64,000 nucleotides of DNA from Phil1 sp964487565 (GTDB lineage Bacteria > Bacillota > Clostridia > Christensenellales > CAG-138), in contig CAZARN010000002.1 in assembly GCA_964487565.1 (NCBI GenBank), positions 124,001 to 188,000 on the forward strand, read 5' to 3'. The position numbers and the translations under genes were made by a program. This document shows, piece by piece, positions 1 through 8,558 of the stretch (position 1 is the stretch's first letter; each line of letters starts with the position of its first letter). The notes beneath the pieces are model-generated. The model saw only the letters and a program-made list of their open reading frames with translations. It did not search any database and was not told where the DNA came from.

Positions 1-1993
1 AGCTGTCGCTGATCACAGGCGTTATGTTCGACACGTCGATAACAACGTTGCCGGCAATCAGCGAATCCGTCACGGATAGCGTGCCGAATGTCACCTTCGG
101 CGCGATATCGCCGTAAACCACAAATTCCTCGGAATAATCCGTTTCATAGACGTTTATCTTTTCATTGTCGAAGAATTCGACCTTAACCTTGACTTTGTAT
201 GTCGTGCCGACGCGGATATAGAGTTCGTCCGTGTATATGGCGATGGGATCACGCACGGGATTTGAAACGCTCTTCCACACAACGTTCGACAGGTCGCAGA
301 CCTCGTATATGTACCGCACTATGCCTGAACACGGATCGCTTATCGCGCCGTCAAGGCAAACCTCGAAATAGCCGTTCGCGTTCACGGCGATCACGGGTTC
401 TCCGATGCCTGTCGGCATGGTTTTGAGCGTTTTGCATATCAGCTCGTTTTTGGATTTCCTGCCTTCGTCCGACGATCCTTCCTCCGCAAACGAGGTCACA
501 AGCGTCGCTGTATATGCCGTGTCCGGGGTAAGTCCTTCAAACAAAACGCCCGTACTGAGATTTGAAAGATCAAGCTCTTTCGTGCCGATCTCTTCTCCGT
601 CCGCATCGGAAAGGATTATCCACGCCTTCTTGACGATGCACCACTCGTCCATTTGCGCACCTATGTGAAGCGTGTTCTCAGACGCCGAAACGAGCGCAGG
701 GTATATGCCGATCGTATCGGTATATATATCGCGGCTGATAAAATCCGCGTTGCCGGAAACCGGCGTTCCGTTCACCGTCACCGAATAATCGGCGCTCACG
801 ACGAGGGTATATCTGCATTCAGGCTCAAGCTGCGTGAAGCTGAAATCAACGCCCTTATCCGCCATGCTGTAAAACGGCTCGTTCTTGCCGCCCGTATATT
901 CGCCCGAAGAGTATTTGTAAAGCTTTATCTGGCCTTCGGTCGGCGAGAGCGCATCCTCGTTCATTATGCTTATATGCCCGCTTATCGCCGTGCTCGTGAT
1001 CCTGAGCTCCGTCAGTTTCATTATCGGCATGTAAACCGAGTCCGGCTGTTCAGCAGACGTGTTCCCGCTCGTGCCGACAGCCCCGGCCTGTCCGTCCGCG
1101 CCGGATGAGCCGGAGGCCCCCGAATTGCCCGCCGCGCCCGCGTCGCCCTGCGTTCCTTCCGAGCCTGTCTCGCCGCCGTCGCCCGCCTCGCCCAGCGCGC
1201 CCGTGCTGCCGTCCTTGCCGTTCACGCCGACCACGCTGTATGTCGGTACGCGCCTCACCGATTCGATCACGGCGTTGTTTTCTCCGTTGAGCTCGAGCGC
1301 CGAAATATCCAGCGCTCCGTTCCCGGATAATATTTTTTTGTTAAGCGCGTCAAATGAACAGCTCTCGCCGAAGCTCGCCGTCAATCCCGATGAAATACAC
1401 TTGAACGAGCCCTCCGCGCCGGTCACGCACAGCGCGCCCTCACCGAGGTATTTTATTTCGGCGTATTGCGAAAACGATTTCGCCGTGCCGTCAGGCAGGG
1501 TGAACCCGATCTCGCCGGAGCATATCATGTAAGTGTCGTCCGAGAGCTTCCAGATGAAATCGCTCATCGTCAGCGCGTCGTCCCGTCCTTCCGGAGAATA
1601 ACCGTCGCCGTTCTTTGTCATGACCGTGCCGGCGCTTATGGAATAGCAGTCGATCGTTCCGCCGGCGATGTTTTTAAGATCCGCGATCACGCCGTCGGCA
1701 AACGCGCTGAGCGCGCCTTCGTCGTAATGTATGAAGCTATAAAGCGGAGCTCTCGTCATGCCCTGCGCGCTTCTGAACTCGATGCTCTCCGGATAAAGCA
1801 GTCTGTATGCGGTCCCTTCGCTCACCGCGGCGACAGTCGGCGCATCGGTATCCGCTTCATCCGTATAAACGAAACCGTCATACGAAAACGACGCCCTTGC
1901 GGCGATCGTTTTTTTGAACCCAATAAAAAAGGCGGCTGCCATTGCTGACAACACGACAAATGCAATAATCAAATATCCTTTTAGCTTGGTCAT
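1..1993 (-). CDS. Secreted or membrane-anchored protein with collagen-like Gly-X-Y stretch (3' end beyond window)
   Basis: An open frame runs from the ATG at 1993 to the window edge without a stop, giving 664 codons, so the C-terminus is missing. A GGAG Shine-Dalgarno lies just upstream (about 2001-2004). Residues 6-28 form one hydrophobic segment (signal anchor or uncleaved signal). Residues 256-311 are about 18 consecutive Gly-X-Y triplets (for example GSSGADGQAG), a collagen-like region. The flanking parts are rich in beta-strand-like, Thr/Ser-rich sequence that resembles fibronectin-type surface modules. No catalytic motif is visible. It is probably extracellular, perhaps adhesive or structural. 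It stands alone, divergent from the next gene, with its own promoter. The family is unknown to me; I am confident that the gene is real and only weakly confident about its role. Confidence 0.85.
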   Translation of the reverse strand, partial: MTKLKGYLIIAFVVLSAMAAAFFIGFKKTIAARASFSYDGFVYTDEADTDAPTVAAVSEGTAYRLLYPESIEFRSAQGMTRAPLYSFIHYDEGALSAFADGVIADLKNIAGGTIDCYSISAGTVMTKNGDGYSPEGRDDALTMSDFIWKLSDDTYMICSGEIGFTLPDGTAKSFSQYAEIKYLGEGALCVTGAEGSFKCISSGLTASFGESCSFDALNKKILSGNGALDISALELNGENNAVIESVRRVPTYSVVGVNGKDGSTGALGEAGDGGETGSEGTQGDAGAAGNSGASGSSGADGQAGAVGTSGNTSAEQPDSVYMPIMKLTELRITSTAISGHISIMNEDALSPTEGQIKLYKYSSGEYTGGKNEPFYSMADKGVDFSFTQLEPECRYTLVVSADYSVTVNGTPVSGNADFISRDIYTDTIGIYPALVSASENTLHIGAQMDEWCIVKKAWIILSDADGEEIGTKELDLSNLSTGVLFEGLTPDTAYTATLVTSFAEEGSSDEGRKSKNELICKTLKTMPTGIGEPVIAVNANGYFEVCLDGAISDPCSGIVRYIYEVCDLSNVVWKSVSNPVRDPIAIYTDELYIRVGTTYKVKVKVEFFDNEKINVYETDYSEEFVVYGDIAPKVTFGTLSVTDSLIAGNVVIDVSNITPVISDS

Positions 1994-2098
1994 CGCGACT
2001 CTCCGTATATGCGAAGTAAAGTATTTACACAACTTTTCGCTTCACAAGAAGTTACATTGTATCCTGTTTCGGGGTTTGTACCGAATTCAGACATGACA

Positions 2099-2127
2099 AT
2101 TATACTTTAACAATTTTAATTATGCAA
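2099..2127 (-). promoter_or_regulatory. Promoter of the collagen-like gene
   Basis: On the minus strand TTGCAT (2127-2122) and TATAAT (2104-2099) are separated by 17 bp. The predicted start near 2092 gives a leader of about 100 nt. Confidence 0.65.
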
Positions 2128-2237
2128 CAATATATAGTATTACAATCGGTTTTTTCTACAAATTCTCTTCATATAAAATGTCTGATCCGTATTTGGAAGC
2201 ACTATTACTATGTAACCTATTTACTGCTTTCCTTTGA

Positions 2238-2266
2238 TTGACATCGGACATCGACCGGCGCATAAT
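2238..2266 (+). promoter_or_regulatory. Promoter of the small P-loop gene
   Basis: TTGACA (2238-2243), 17 bp, CATAAT (2261-2266). The predicted start is near 2273. Confidence 0.65.
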
Positions 2267-2319
2267 ATTCGTATCGAAAAAACGGTTATCATCAACATCT
2301 TGTAAAGGCTGTACAGCTC

Positions 2320-2814
2320 ATGAAGCGGCTTTTCATTATCGGCGGCACGATGGGCGCGGGCAAGACCACGATTTGCGGGATCATGCGCGATGCGCTTGAT
2401 AAAAGCGTGTTCCTCGACGGCGACCGGTGCTGGGATATGCACCCGTTTGTCGTCAACGAGGAGACGCAGCGAATGGTGATATCAAACATATGCTTTCTCA
2501 TCAACGGTTTTCTTCGCTGCAGCGCATTCGAGAACGTCATCTTCTGCTGGGTGATGCACAGGCAGCAGATCATCGACAGCATCCTTTCCGCGCTCGAGCT
2601 TGACGGCGTTGAGGTAATAAACGTTTCGCTCATATGCGGCGAGGAAAGTCTTCGCCACCGTCTTGAAAAAGACGTGGCAAACGGTCTGCGCGAGCCTGAT
2701 GTGATCGGGCGCAGCGTTGAAAGGCTTCCGCTTTACGAAGCGCTCGACACGGTGAAGCTCGACGTTTCAAACATCAGCGCGGCCGAAGCCGCAAAATTAA
2801 TAATCGGGATGTGA
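2320..2814 (+). CDS. Small P-loop NTPase, kinase-like
   Basis: 164 residues. The N-terminus carries a Walker A motif (GTMGAGKTT, residues 9-17) after a short beta strand, followed by a possible acid pair (LDGDRCW) typical of nucleoside/shikimate-kinase-like folds. A Leu-Arg-rich segment near residues 110-125 (RHRLEKD) could be a lid. These features suggest phosphoryl transfer to a small molecule, but the substrate cannot be told. The start is chosen at 2320 because the P-loop follows at once; the Shine-Dalgarno (AAAGG) is weak and far. It is a single-gene unit with its own promoter and terminator, upstream of the pst operon. It could also be a zeta-toxin-like or AAA_33 family ATPase. Confidence 0.8.
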   Translation: MKRLFIIGGTMGAGKTTICGIMRDALDKSVFLDGDRCWDMHPFVVNEETQRMVISNICFLINGFLRCSAFENVIFCWVMHRQQIIDSILSALELDGVEVINVSLICGEESLRHRLEKDVANGLREPDVIGRSVERLPLYEALDTVKLDVSNISAAEAAKLIIGM

Positions 2815-2897
2815 AATATCGCCCCGGTCTTTACCGTCCGAGGCCGCGCGCGGCGAGCGTCCGGCTGTCCGTCGGCGTCCCTCCGTATGTATGCAGC

Positions 2898-2920
2898 AAC
2901 CGTCCGTCAGGGCGGTTTTT
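2898..2920 (+). terminator. Rho-independent terminator
   Basis: Stem AACCGTCC (2898-2905) with GGGCGGTT (2910-2917), a 4-nt loop and a following T run. It separates the P-loop gene from the pst promoter. Confidence 0.65.
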
Positions 2921-2924
2921 CTGT

Positions 2925-2964
2925 TTTACGCCGATTTAACACAACTTCTCTTTTTCACTTAACA
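2925..2964 (+). promoter_or_regulatory. Pho-box-like 11-bp-phased direct repeats before pstS
   Basis: TTTACG at 2925, TTAACA at 2936 and TTAACA at 2959 lie at multiples of about 11 bp, and the fourth position (about 2947) is degenerate. PhoP of Bacillus binds TT(A/T/C)ACA-type repeats with this spacing. TATCAT at 2974-2979 is a possible -10. Location just upstream of pstS and the presence of phoP in the same operon support autoregulation. Confidence 0.55.
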
Positions 2965-3027
2965 ATGCGGATTTATCATGGGCTTATGAAAGAGAATATA
3001 AGAAGAGATGAAAAGGAGAAAGCTCAA

Positions 3028-3837
3028 ATGAAAAAGACTGTCATTGCGCTTGCCGGCGCGCTTGCCGCGGCGGCGATCCTTGCCGGATGCGCCGGCGGAG
3101 CAGCGAAGGACACGGTTTCGACCGATGGTTCGACCTCAATGGAAAAGGTGATCGGCGCGCTCGGTGAGGCGTTCACGCAGACGAACGCGGGCGTCAAATT
3201 CACATACAATCCCACAGGCTCCGGCAGCGGGATAACGGCGGTATCCGAAGGCCGCTGCGACATCGGGCTTTCAAGCCGTTCGCTCAAGGATGAGGAAAAG
3301 GCGCTGGGGCTCGTCGAGACCATACTCGCATACGACGGGATCGCGGTCATTGTGAACCCTGAAAATCCCGTGAACGATCTCACGCTCGAGCAGACTGCAA
3401 AGATCTATACCGGCGAAATATCCAACTGGAGCGAGCTTGGCGGCAGCGACATGGCGATAGTCCTCATCGGACGCGAGGCCGGAAGCGGCACGCGCGACGG
3501 ATTCGAATCCGTCACCGGTACAGCCGACCGCTGCGCATACCGTCAGGAGCTTACAAGCACGGGCGACGTCATAGCGACTGTGGCCCAAAATCCCGGCGCG
3601 ATAGGTTACGCTTCGCTCGCGTCGGTCAAGGATACCGTGAAGGCCGTCTCGATAGACGGCGTCCTGCCAACGGAAGACACGGTCAGGGACGGGAGCTATG
3701 CGATACAAAGGCCGTTTATGCTTGTCACCAGAGCCGACGAGCCGCTGAGCCCCACCGCGCAGGAGTTTTTCGATTACATAACATCGGCCGAAGCTTCCGG
3801 CATCATATCGCATGCCGGCGCTGTCGCCGCACGCTGA
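3028..3837 (+). CDS. pstS: Phosphate ABC transporter substrate-binding lipoprotein PstS
   Basis: 269 residues. A signal peptide ending in the lipobox LAGC (Cys near residue 21) makes it a membrane-anchored lipoprotein. The mature part has typical PstS motifs: DGSTSM for phosphate binding near the N-terminus, TGSGSGITAV and later GREAGSGTRDGF. Start at 3028 is preferred over the upstream in-frame codon at 2887 because AAAGGAG sits before it and the signal peptide begins there. It captures extracellular phosphate for PstC/PstA/PstB. It is the first gene of the Pho operon, directly behind Pho-box-like repeats, so phosphate starvation control is likely. Confidence 0.96.
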   Translation: MKKTVIALAGALAAAAILAGCAGGAAKDTVSTDGSTSMEKVIGALGEAFTQTNAGVKFTYNPTGSGSGITAVSEGRCDIGLSSRSLKDEEKALGLVETILAYDGIAVIVNPENPVNDLTLEQTAKIYTGEISNWSELGGSDMAIVLIGREAGSGTRDGFESVTGTADRCAYRQELTSTGDVIATVAQNPGAIGYASLASVKDTVKAVSIDGVLPTEDTVRDGSYAIQRPFMLVTRADEPLSPTAQEFFDYITSAEASGIISHAGAVAAR

Positions 3838-3910
3838 GCATGGCGCATCCGATATGCGGCGCGTTCCTGTACGGGCGCGCGATATTCTGCGCGGATGGAG
3901 GATTGATTCC

Positions 3911-4795
3911 ATGAACGCAAACTCAGCCGGTCTGCGCCGTGCAAGGGCGCTTGAGGAGGCCGTCCGCCTGGTTTTTCTTCTTCTGGGTCTCGTGAGCGTA
4001 GGCTTTGTGCTGCTCATATCGGTCTACCTTATCGTTTCCGGCATCCCGGCAATACGGCAGATCGGTCTTGTCGATTTTCTTTTCGGCAAAAAGTGGGCTT
4101 CCACTGCGGCGGAGCCTTCCTTCGGCATACTGCCGTTCATTCTCACCAGCATATACGGCACCGCGGGCGCAATGGTGCTCGGCGTTCCGATAGGCTTCTT
4201 CACGGCCGTCTATCTTTCAAAGGCCGCCCCGCCGCGCGTGAGGCGCGTCGTATCCGGTGCGGTCGGCCTCCTTGCGGGCATTCCGTCCGTTGTATACGGA
4301 CTTGTCGGTATGCTGGTCCTCGTTCCCGCCATACGCAGGTTGTTCTCCGTTCCGGACGGCGCGAGCCTCCTTGCGGCGATCGTCGTGCTGACGGTGATGA
4401 TTTTGCCCTCCATCATAAAGGTTTCCGTCACGGCGCTCGACGCCGTGCCTCAGGAATATGAACAGGCTTCGCTTGCGCTTGGCGCGACGACCGTTGAAAC
4501 GTGGTTCCGCGTCAGCGTGCCCGCCGCGAGGAGCGGTATCGCCGCGGCGGTGGTGCTTGGCGTCGGCAGGGCGATAGGCGAGGCCATGGCGGTCATGATG
4601 GTTTCCGGCAACGTGCCCAACATGCCCGGGCTTTTCGAGAGCGTGCGCTTCCTCACAACGGCCGTTGCAAGCGAGATGTCATATTCGTCCGGATTGCAGC
4701 GTCAGGCGTTGTTCTCGATCGCGCTTGTGCTGTTTTTGTTCATCATGCTCATAAACGCCGTGTTGAACCTCATCCTCAAAGGCAGAAGGGAGTGA
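3911..4795 (+). CDS. pstC: Phosphate ABC transporter permease PstC
   Basis: 294 residues with six predicted membrane helices and the binding-protein-dependent permease loop (EQASLALGATTVETWFRV). IPSVVYGLVGM is characteristic of Pst permeases. The ATG at 3911 is preceded by GGAGG (3897-3901); an in-frame start at 3812 would add a non-homologous arginine-rich tail inside the pstS end. With PstA it forms the inner-membrane channel. It sits 73 bp after pstS and 8 bp before pstA. Confidence 0.95.
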   Translation: MNANSAGLRRARALEEAVRLVFLLLGLVSVGFVLLISVYLIVSGIPAIRQIGLVDFLFGKKWASTAAEPSFGILPFILTSIYGTAGAMVLGVPIGFFTAVYLSKAAPPRVRRVVSGAVGLLAGIPSVVYGLVGMLVLVPAIRRLFSVPDGASLLAAIVVLTVMILPSIIKVSVTALDAVPQEYEQASLALGATTVETWFRVSVPAARSGIAAAVVLGVGRAIGEAMAVMMVSGNVPNMPGLFESVRFLTTAVASEMSYSSGLQRQALFSIALVLFLFIMLINAVLNLILKGRRE

Positions 4796-4803
4796 GAAAA
4801 CGT

Positions 4804-5670
4804 ATGAACACACGAAACGGCTTCACGGTTAAAAGGAAAATCTTCGGCGCCGCCATGCGATCGCTCATGCTTTTTTCATGCGTCCTCACCGTGGCGCTTG
4901 TGCTTTTTCTCATCGTATATGTGGCCGCGCGCGGGATACCGAACATAACATGGGAGCTCGTCTCCACGAGCCCGAGTTATCTTTCCGGGCGAATAGGGAT
5001 ATTGCCTGACATACTCAATACGGTATATATTATTATTGCAACGCTTCTTGCGGTACTGCCCCTCGGCGTGGGCGCTGCGATATATCTCAACGAATATGCG
5101 CGTTCCAAACGCATCGCCGGGATAATCGAATACGCCGCCGAAACGCTTTCCGGCATCCCTTCGATCATATACGGCCTCGTCGGAATGCTTTTCTTCACGG
5201 GCTTTCTCGGGATGCAGACGTCTCTCCTCGCGGGCGCGCTCACGCTTGTGATCATGAACCTGCCCACCGTGATGCGCACGGCGCAGGAAAGCCTGCGCAC
5301 GGTTCCCGCAAGCTATCGTGAAGGCGCGTTCGGGCTTGGCGCAGGCAAATGGCGCGTTGTACGCACGGTCGTGCTGCCGGACTGTGTGGACGGTATTGTC
5401 ACAGGCTGCATACTCTGCGTCGGCCGCATTTTGGGCGAATCGGCCGCGCTTCTGTTCACCGCGGGCTTCGCGCACACGCTCAACGGCTTTTTCACAGGCC
5501 TCGCAAGCGCGGGCGCGACGCTCACCGTCGCCCTTTATGTATACGCCAAGGATCAGGGCGAGTTTGACGCGGCGTTTGCGATCGCCGCGATACTCATGGC
5601 GCTCACGTTCGCGATCAACCTCGCCTCCACGCTCATCGGCGGATACTTCAAGAGAAGGAGATCATCATGA
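4804..5670 (+). CDS. pstA: Phosphate ABC transporter permease PstA
   Basis: 288 residues, six predicted membrane helices, with the Pst signatures GIPSIIYGLVGM and EGAFGLGAGKWRVV (EAA loop contacting PstB). The ATG at 4804 gives the usual PstA length; the longer in-frame extension from 4501 lies inside pstC and is not coding. The stop overlaps the next start by 4 bp (ATGA at 5667-5670), which indicates translational coupling to the pyridoxal kinase gene. Confidence 0.95.
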   Translation: MNTRNGFTVKRKIFGAAMRSLMLFSCVLTVALVLFLIVYVAARGIPNITWELVSTSPSYLSGRIGILPDILNTVYIIIATLLAVLPLGVGAAIYLNEYARSKRIAGIIEYAAETLSGIPSIIYGLVGMLFFTGFLGMQTSLLAGALTLVIMNLPTVMRTAQESLRTVPASYREGAFGLGAGKWRVVRTVVLPDCVDGIVTGCILCVGRILGESAALLFTAGFAHTLNGFFTGLASAGATLTVALYVYAKDQGEFDAAFAIAAILMALTFAINLASTLIGGYFKRRRSS

Positions 5671-6482
5671 ACGACATCAACACAACGGGTCTCGCGCGCG
5701 CGGCGCTCGTCAACGACCTTTCTTGCTTCGGCAAATGCTCGCTTAGTGTTTCCATCCCGATCATATCATCCTACGGGATCGAAACCGTCCCGCTGCCCAC
5801 GGCCGTGCTTTCAACGCACACCGGAGGCTTCGACGGATACAGCGTGAACGATATGACTGAAACGATGAGCGCCTGCATCAGCCACTGGAAGCGCATCGGA
5901 CTCCGCTTCGACTGCATATACACGGGCTATCTCTGTTCGATGAAGCAGCTTGTGATAACGCGCCGTTTCATCGAGGATTTTGCCTCGGATGATACGCTCG
6001 TCATCGTCGATCCCGTGATGGGCGACAACGGCGCGCTTTATCCCGCCTATGACATGGAATATGTGCGCGCCATGCGCGCGCTCGCATCCCTTGCCGACGT
6101 CGTGACGCCCAACCGCACGGAGGCCGCGCTGCTTGCGGGCCTTCCGTTTGACGCGGACGACGAGGAGATACTCTCCTCCATCGCCGTGCCGGACGCCGTC
6201 ATCACAAGCGTCAGGCGCGAAGGCCGCATCGGCTATCTCGCGCGCATGGGCGGCGACATCATCCGGATAGATTATCCGGAGCTTGATATAGGTCTTCACG
6301 GCGCGGGCGACGTTTTTGCCTCCGCGCTTTGCGGCGAGCTCATGAGTTCGGACGACCCGGCCCGCGCGCTTCGGCGGGCGGCCGCCTTCGCGGACGACTG
6401 CGTTGCCGAAACCGTGAAGCATCAGCCGGGTCACTGGTACGGTCTCGCGTTCGAGCAGGTGCTCAAAAGGAGGCGCGCATGA
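5667..6482 (+). CDS. pdxK: Pyridoxal/pyridoxamine kinase (PdxK/PdxY family)
   Basis: 271 residues. Ribokinase-like fold with DPVMGD (115-120), TPNRTE (147-152) and the anion hole/catalytic base motif GAGD (212-215), all diagnostic of PdxK/PdxY. It phosphorylates vitamin B6 vitamers with ATP to give PLP/PMP precursors in the cytosol. AAGGAG precedes the ATG, which overlaps pstA by 4 bp; its own stop overlaps pstB by 4 bp (6479-6482). It is therefore embedded and coupled within the phosphate transporter operon, an unexpected place for a B6 salvage gene. Confidence 0.92.
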   Translation: MNDINTTGLARAALVNDLSCFGKCSLSVSIPIISSYGIETVPLPTAVLSTHTGGFDGYSVNDMTETMSACISHWKRIGLRFDCIYTGYLCSMKQLVITRRFIEDFASDDTLVIVDPVMGDNGALYPAYDMEYVRAMRALASLADVVTPNRTEAALLAGLPFDADDEEILSSIAVPDAVITSVRREGRIGYLARMGGDIIRIDYPELDIGLHGAGDVFASALCGELMSSDDPARALRRAAAFADDCVAETVKHQPGHWYGLAFEQVLKRRRA

Positions 6483-7234
6483 GCGATATAATCACCGCGC
6501 GCGGGCTTTCGCTCAGCTACGGCAGCACCGAGGCGCTCCGCAACATCAACATCGGCATTCCCGAAAAGAGCATAACCGCGCTTATCGGCCCGTCCGGCTG
6601 CGGAAAATCAACGTTCCTCAAAACGCTCAACAGGATGAACGATCTTGTGGGCGGCGTGCATATAACCGGCGAAGTATGCTATCGCGGCGAGAACATATAC
6701 GCTCCGTCGGTTGATGTGAACGAGCTGCGGCGTGAGATCGGGATGGTGTTTCAAAAGCCAAACCCGTTTCCCATGAGCATATTCGATAACATCGCTTACG
6801 GCCCGCGCACGCACGGCGTCAAAAACCGCGCCGCGCTCGAGGATATCGTCGAACGCGCGCTGACTGACGCCGCCATATGGGACGAGGTCAGGGACAGGCT
6901 GAACCGCTCCGCGCTGGGGCTTTCTGGCGGGCAGCAGCAAAGGCTCTGCATCGCGCGGGCGCTTGCCGTGGAGCCTCAGGTGCTGCTTATGGATGAACCC
7001 ACAAGCGCGCTCGATCCCATCTCCACTTCGAGGATCGAGGAGTTGGCCGCCGCCCTCAAAAGCAGATACACCATCATCATCGTCACGCACAACATGCAGC
7101 AGGCCGTGCGCATATCGGATAACACGGCGTTTTTCCTGCTGGGCGAGCTTGTTGAATACGGCGAGACAGAAAAGATATTCAGCCAGCCGGAGGATCAGCG
7201 CACCGAGGACTATATCACGGGGAGGTTCGGATAA
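6479..7234 (+). CDS. pstB: Phosphate ABC transporter ATP-binding protein PstB
   Basis: 251 residues. Walker A GPSGCGKST (37-45), PstB-specific FQKPNPFPMS (91-100), ABC signature LSGGQQQR (148-155) and Walker B LLMDEP (169-174), then the D-loop SALDP and switch His in VTHNM. It energises phosphate import through PstC/PstA. The start at 6479 has AGGAGG upstream and an ATGA overlap with the kinase gene. Its stop overlaps the phoU start (TAATG). Confidence 0.97.
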   Translation: MSDIITARGLSLSYGSTEALRNINIGIPEKSITALIGPSGCGKSTFLKTLNRMNDLVGGVHITGEVCYRGENIYAPSVDVNELRREIGMVFQKPNPFPMSIFDNIAYGPRTHGVKNRAALEDIVERALTDAAIWDEVRDRLNRSALGLSGGQQQRLCIARALAVEPQVLLMDEPTSALDPISTSRIEELAAALKSRYTIIIVTHNMQQAVRISDNTAFFLLGELVEYGETEKIFSQPEDQRTEDYITGRFG

Positions 7235-7887
7235 TGAGATCAAGATTTGACGAACAGCTCGCTTCCCTCAACAGGGAGCTTATCGAAATGGGCGCGCTTT
7301 GCGAGGACGTGATATCGATGGCCTCCGAAGCGCTCCTCAGCGGGGACACGGCGCTAGCCAAAAAGGTCGCCCCGCTTGACGCCGAGATCGACCAGAAGGA
7401 GCGCACGATCGAAACGATGTGTCTGCGGCTCCTCCTCCAGCAGCAGCCCGTGGCAAGGGATCTGAGGCAGATATCCGCCGCGCTCAAAATGATCACGGAT
7501 ATGGAGCGCATCGGCGATCAGGCCGAGGATATATCCGAGATCATCGGGTTTCTCAACGGCCGCACGGGTCAGGGCTGCGCGCACATCGGCGAGATGGCCG
7601 CGGCAACCATAAAAATGGTGACGGAAAGCGTGGACGCATATGTGAAAAAAGACCTTGCGCTCGCCTCTTCCGTCATAGAATACGACGACGTCGTGGACGA
7701 TCTTTTTGACGAGGTTAAGCGCGCCCTCATCGAGCTTATCGCCGCAAATCCCGCGGACGGCGAATTTGCGATCGATCTGCTCATGATCGCGAAATATTTC
7801 GAACGCATAGGCGACCACGCCACGAACATCGCCGAGTGGGTGGAGTTTTCCGTGACAGGGATACACAAAGGAGAAGCGCTGCAATGA
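7234..7887 (+). CDS. phoU: Phosphate signalling protein PhoU
   Basis: 217 residues, all helical, with two PhoU repeats each holding the metal-binding E/DxxxD pattern (MERIGDQAEDI near 90-100 and FERIGDHATNIAEW near 190-203). It connects the Pst transporter to the PhoR kinase and lowers Pho signalling when phosphate is plentiful. It overlaps pstB by 1 bp and phoP by 4 bp (ATGA at 7884-7887). Confidence 0.96.
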   Translation: MRSRFDEQLASLNRELIEMGALCEDVISMASEALLSGDTALAKKVAPLDAEIDQKERTIETMCLRLLLQQQPVARDLRQISAALKMITDMERIGDQAEDISEIIGFLNGRTGQGCAHIGEMAAATIKMVTESVDAYVKKDLALASSVIEYDDVVDDLFDEVKRALIELIAANPADGEFAIDLLMIAKYFERIGDHATNIAEWVEFSVTGIHKGEALQ

Positions 7888-8558
7888 TTTATTGCGTTGA
7901 GGATGATGAGAGCATACGCGAGATAGAGCTTTACGCCCTGCGTTCAGCCGGGTTTGAAGCTTTGGGCTTCCCCGACGGGGAAAGCTTTTTTGCGGCGCTG
8001 CGCCAAAAAGCGCCGGCGCTTGTTATCCTCGACGTGATGCTGCCGGGCACGGACGGGGTCGCCATCCTCGGGACGCTCAGGCACAACGCCGTCTCGCGCG
8101 ATATACCCGTCATAATGGCTACGGCCAAAGGCGCAGAGTACGACAAGGTCCAAAGCCTTGATCTGGGCGCGGACGATTATCTCGTGAAACCCTTCGGCAT
8201 GATGGAAATGCTTTCCCGCGTGAAGGCCGTCCTGCGGCGAAGCGCGCGGGGATCCTCCCGCGACACGCTCTCCTGCGGCGGCGTGGAGCTGAACACGAAG
8301 GAGCATCGCGCGACGCTCGACGGGAAAACAATTGAGCTCACGCTCAAGGAATATGAGCTTCTGCGGCTCTTCATGACAAACCCCGGCACGGTATTCACGC
8401 GCGACATGCTCCTTTGCGGTATATGGGGCATGGATTACGACGGTGAAACGCGCACGGTGGACGTGCATATAAGGACTCTTCGTCAGAAACTCGGCCGCGA
8501 AAGCGCCATGATCGCGACCGTGCGCGGCGTAGGGTACCGCATGGAGGCGCCCAAATGA
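7884..8558 (+). CDS. phoP: OmpR/PhoB-family response regulator (PhoP)
   Basis: 224 residues: receiver domain with acidic pocket EDD (6-8), phospho-acceptor Asp50 (VILDVM) and the conserved Lys in LVKPFG, then a winged-helix C-terminal domain ending in RTLRQKLG...VRGVGYRME. GGAG lies upstream of the ATG at 7884. It should activate pst and itself through the repeats at 2925-2964. It is coupled to phoU before it and phoR after it. Confidence 0.95.
   Translation: MIYCVEDDESIREIELYALRSAGFEALGFPDGESFFAALRQKAPALVILDVMLPGTDGVAILGTLRHNAVSRDIPVIMATAKGAEYDKVQSLDLGADDYLVKPFGMMEMLSRVKAVLRRSARGSSRDTLSCGGVELNTKEHRATLDGKTIELTLKEYELLRLFMTNPGTVFTRDMLLCGIWGMDYDGETRTVDVHIRTLRQKLGRESAMIATVRGVGYRMEAPK

Larger units (their letters stand above)
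1994..2319. other. AT-rich divergent intergenic region
   Basis: This gene-free 326 bp is clearly more AT-rich than its surroundings. It holds two divergent promoters (2099-2127 on minus, 2238-2266 on plus) and the leader of the collagen-like gene. I see no RNA gene or riboswitch in it. Confidence 0.7.

Noticed and set aside
1059..1532. Plus-strand Pro/Ser/Ala-rich frame
   Set aside because: It is the reverse complement of the Gly-X-Y-coding stretch of the minus-strand gene.
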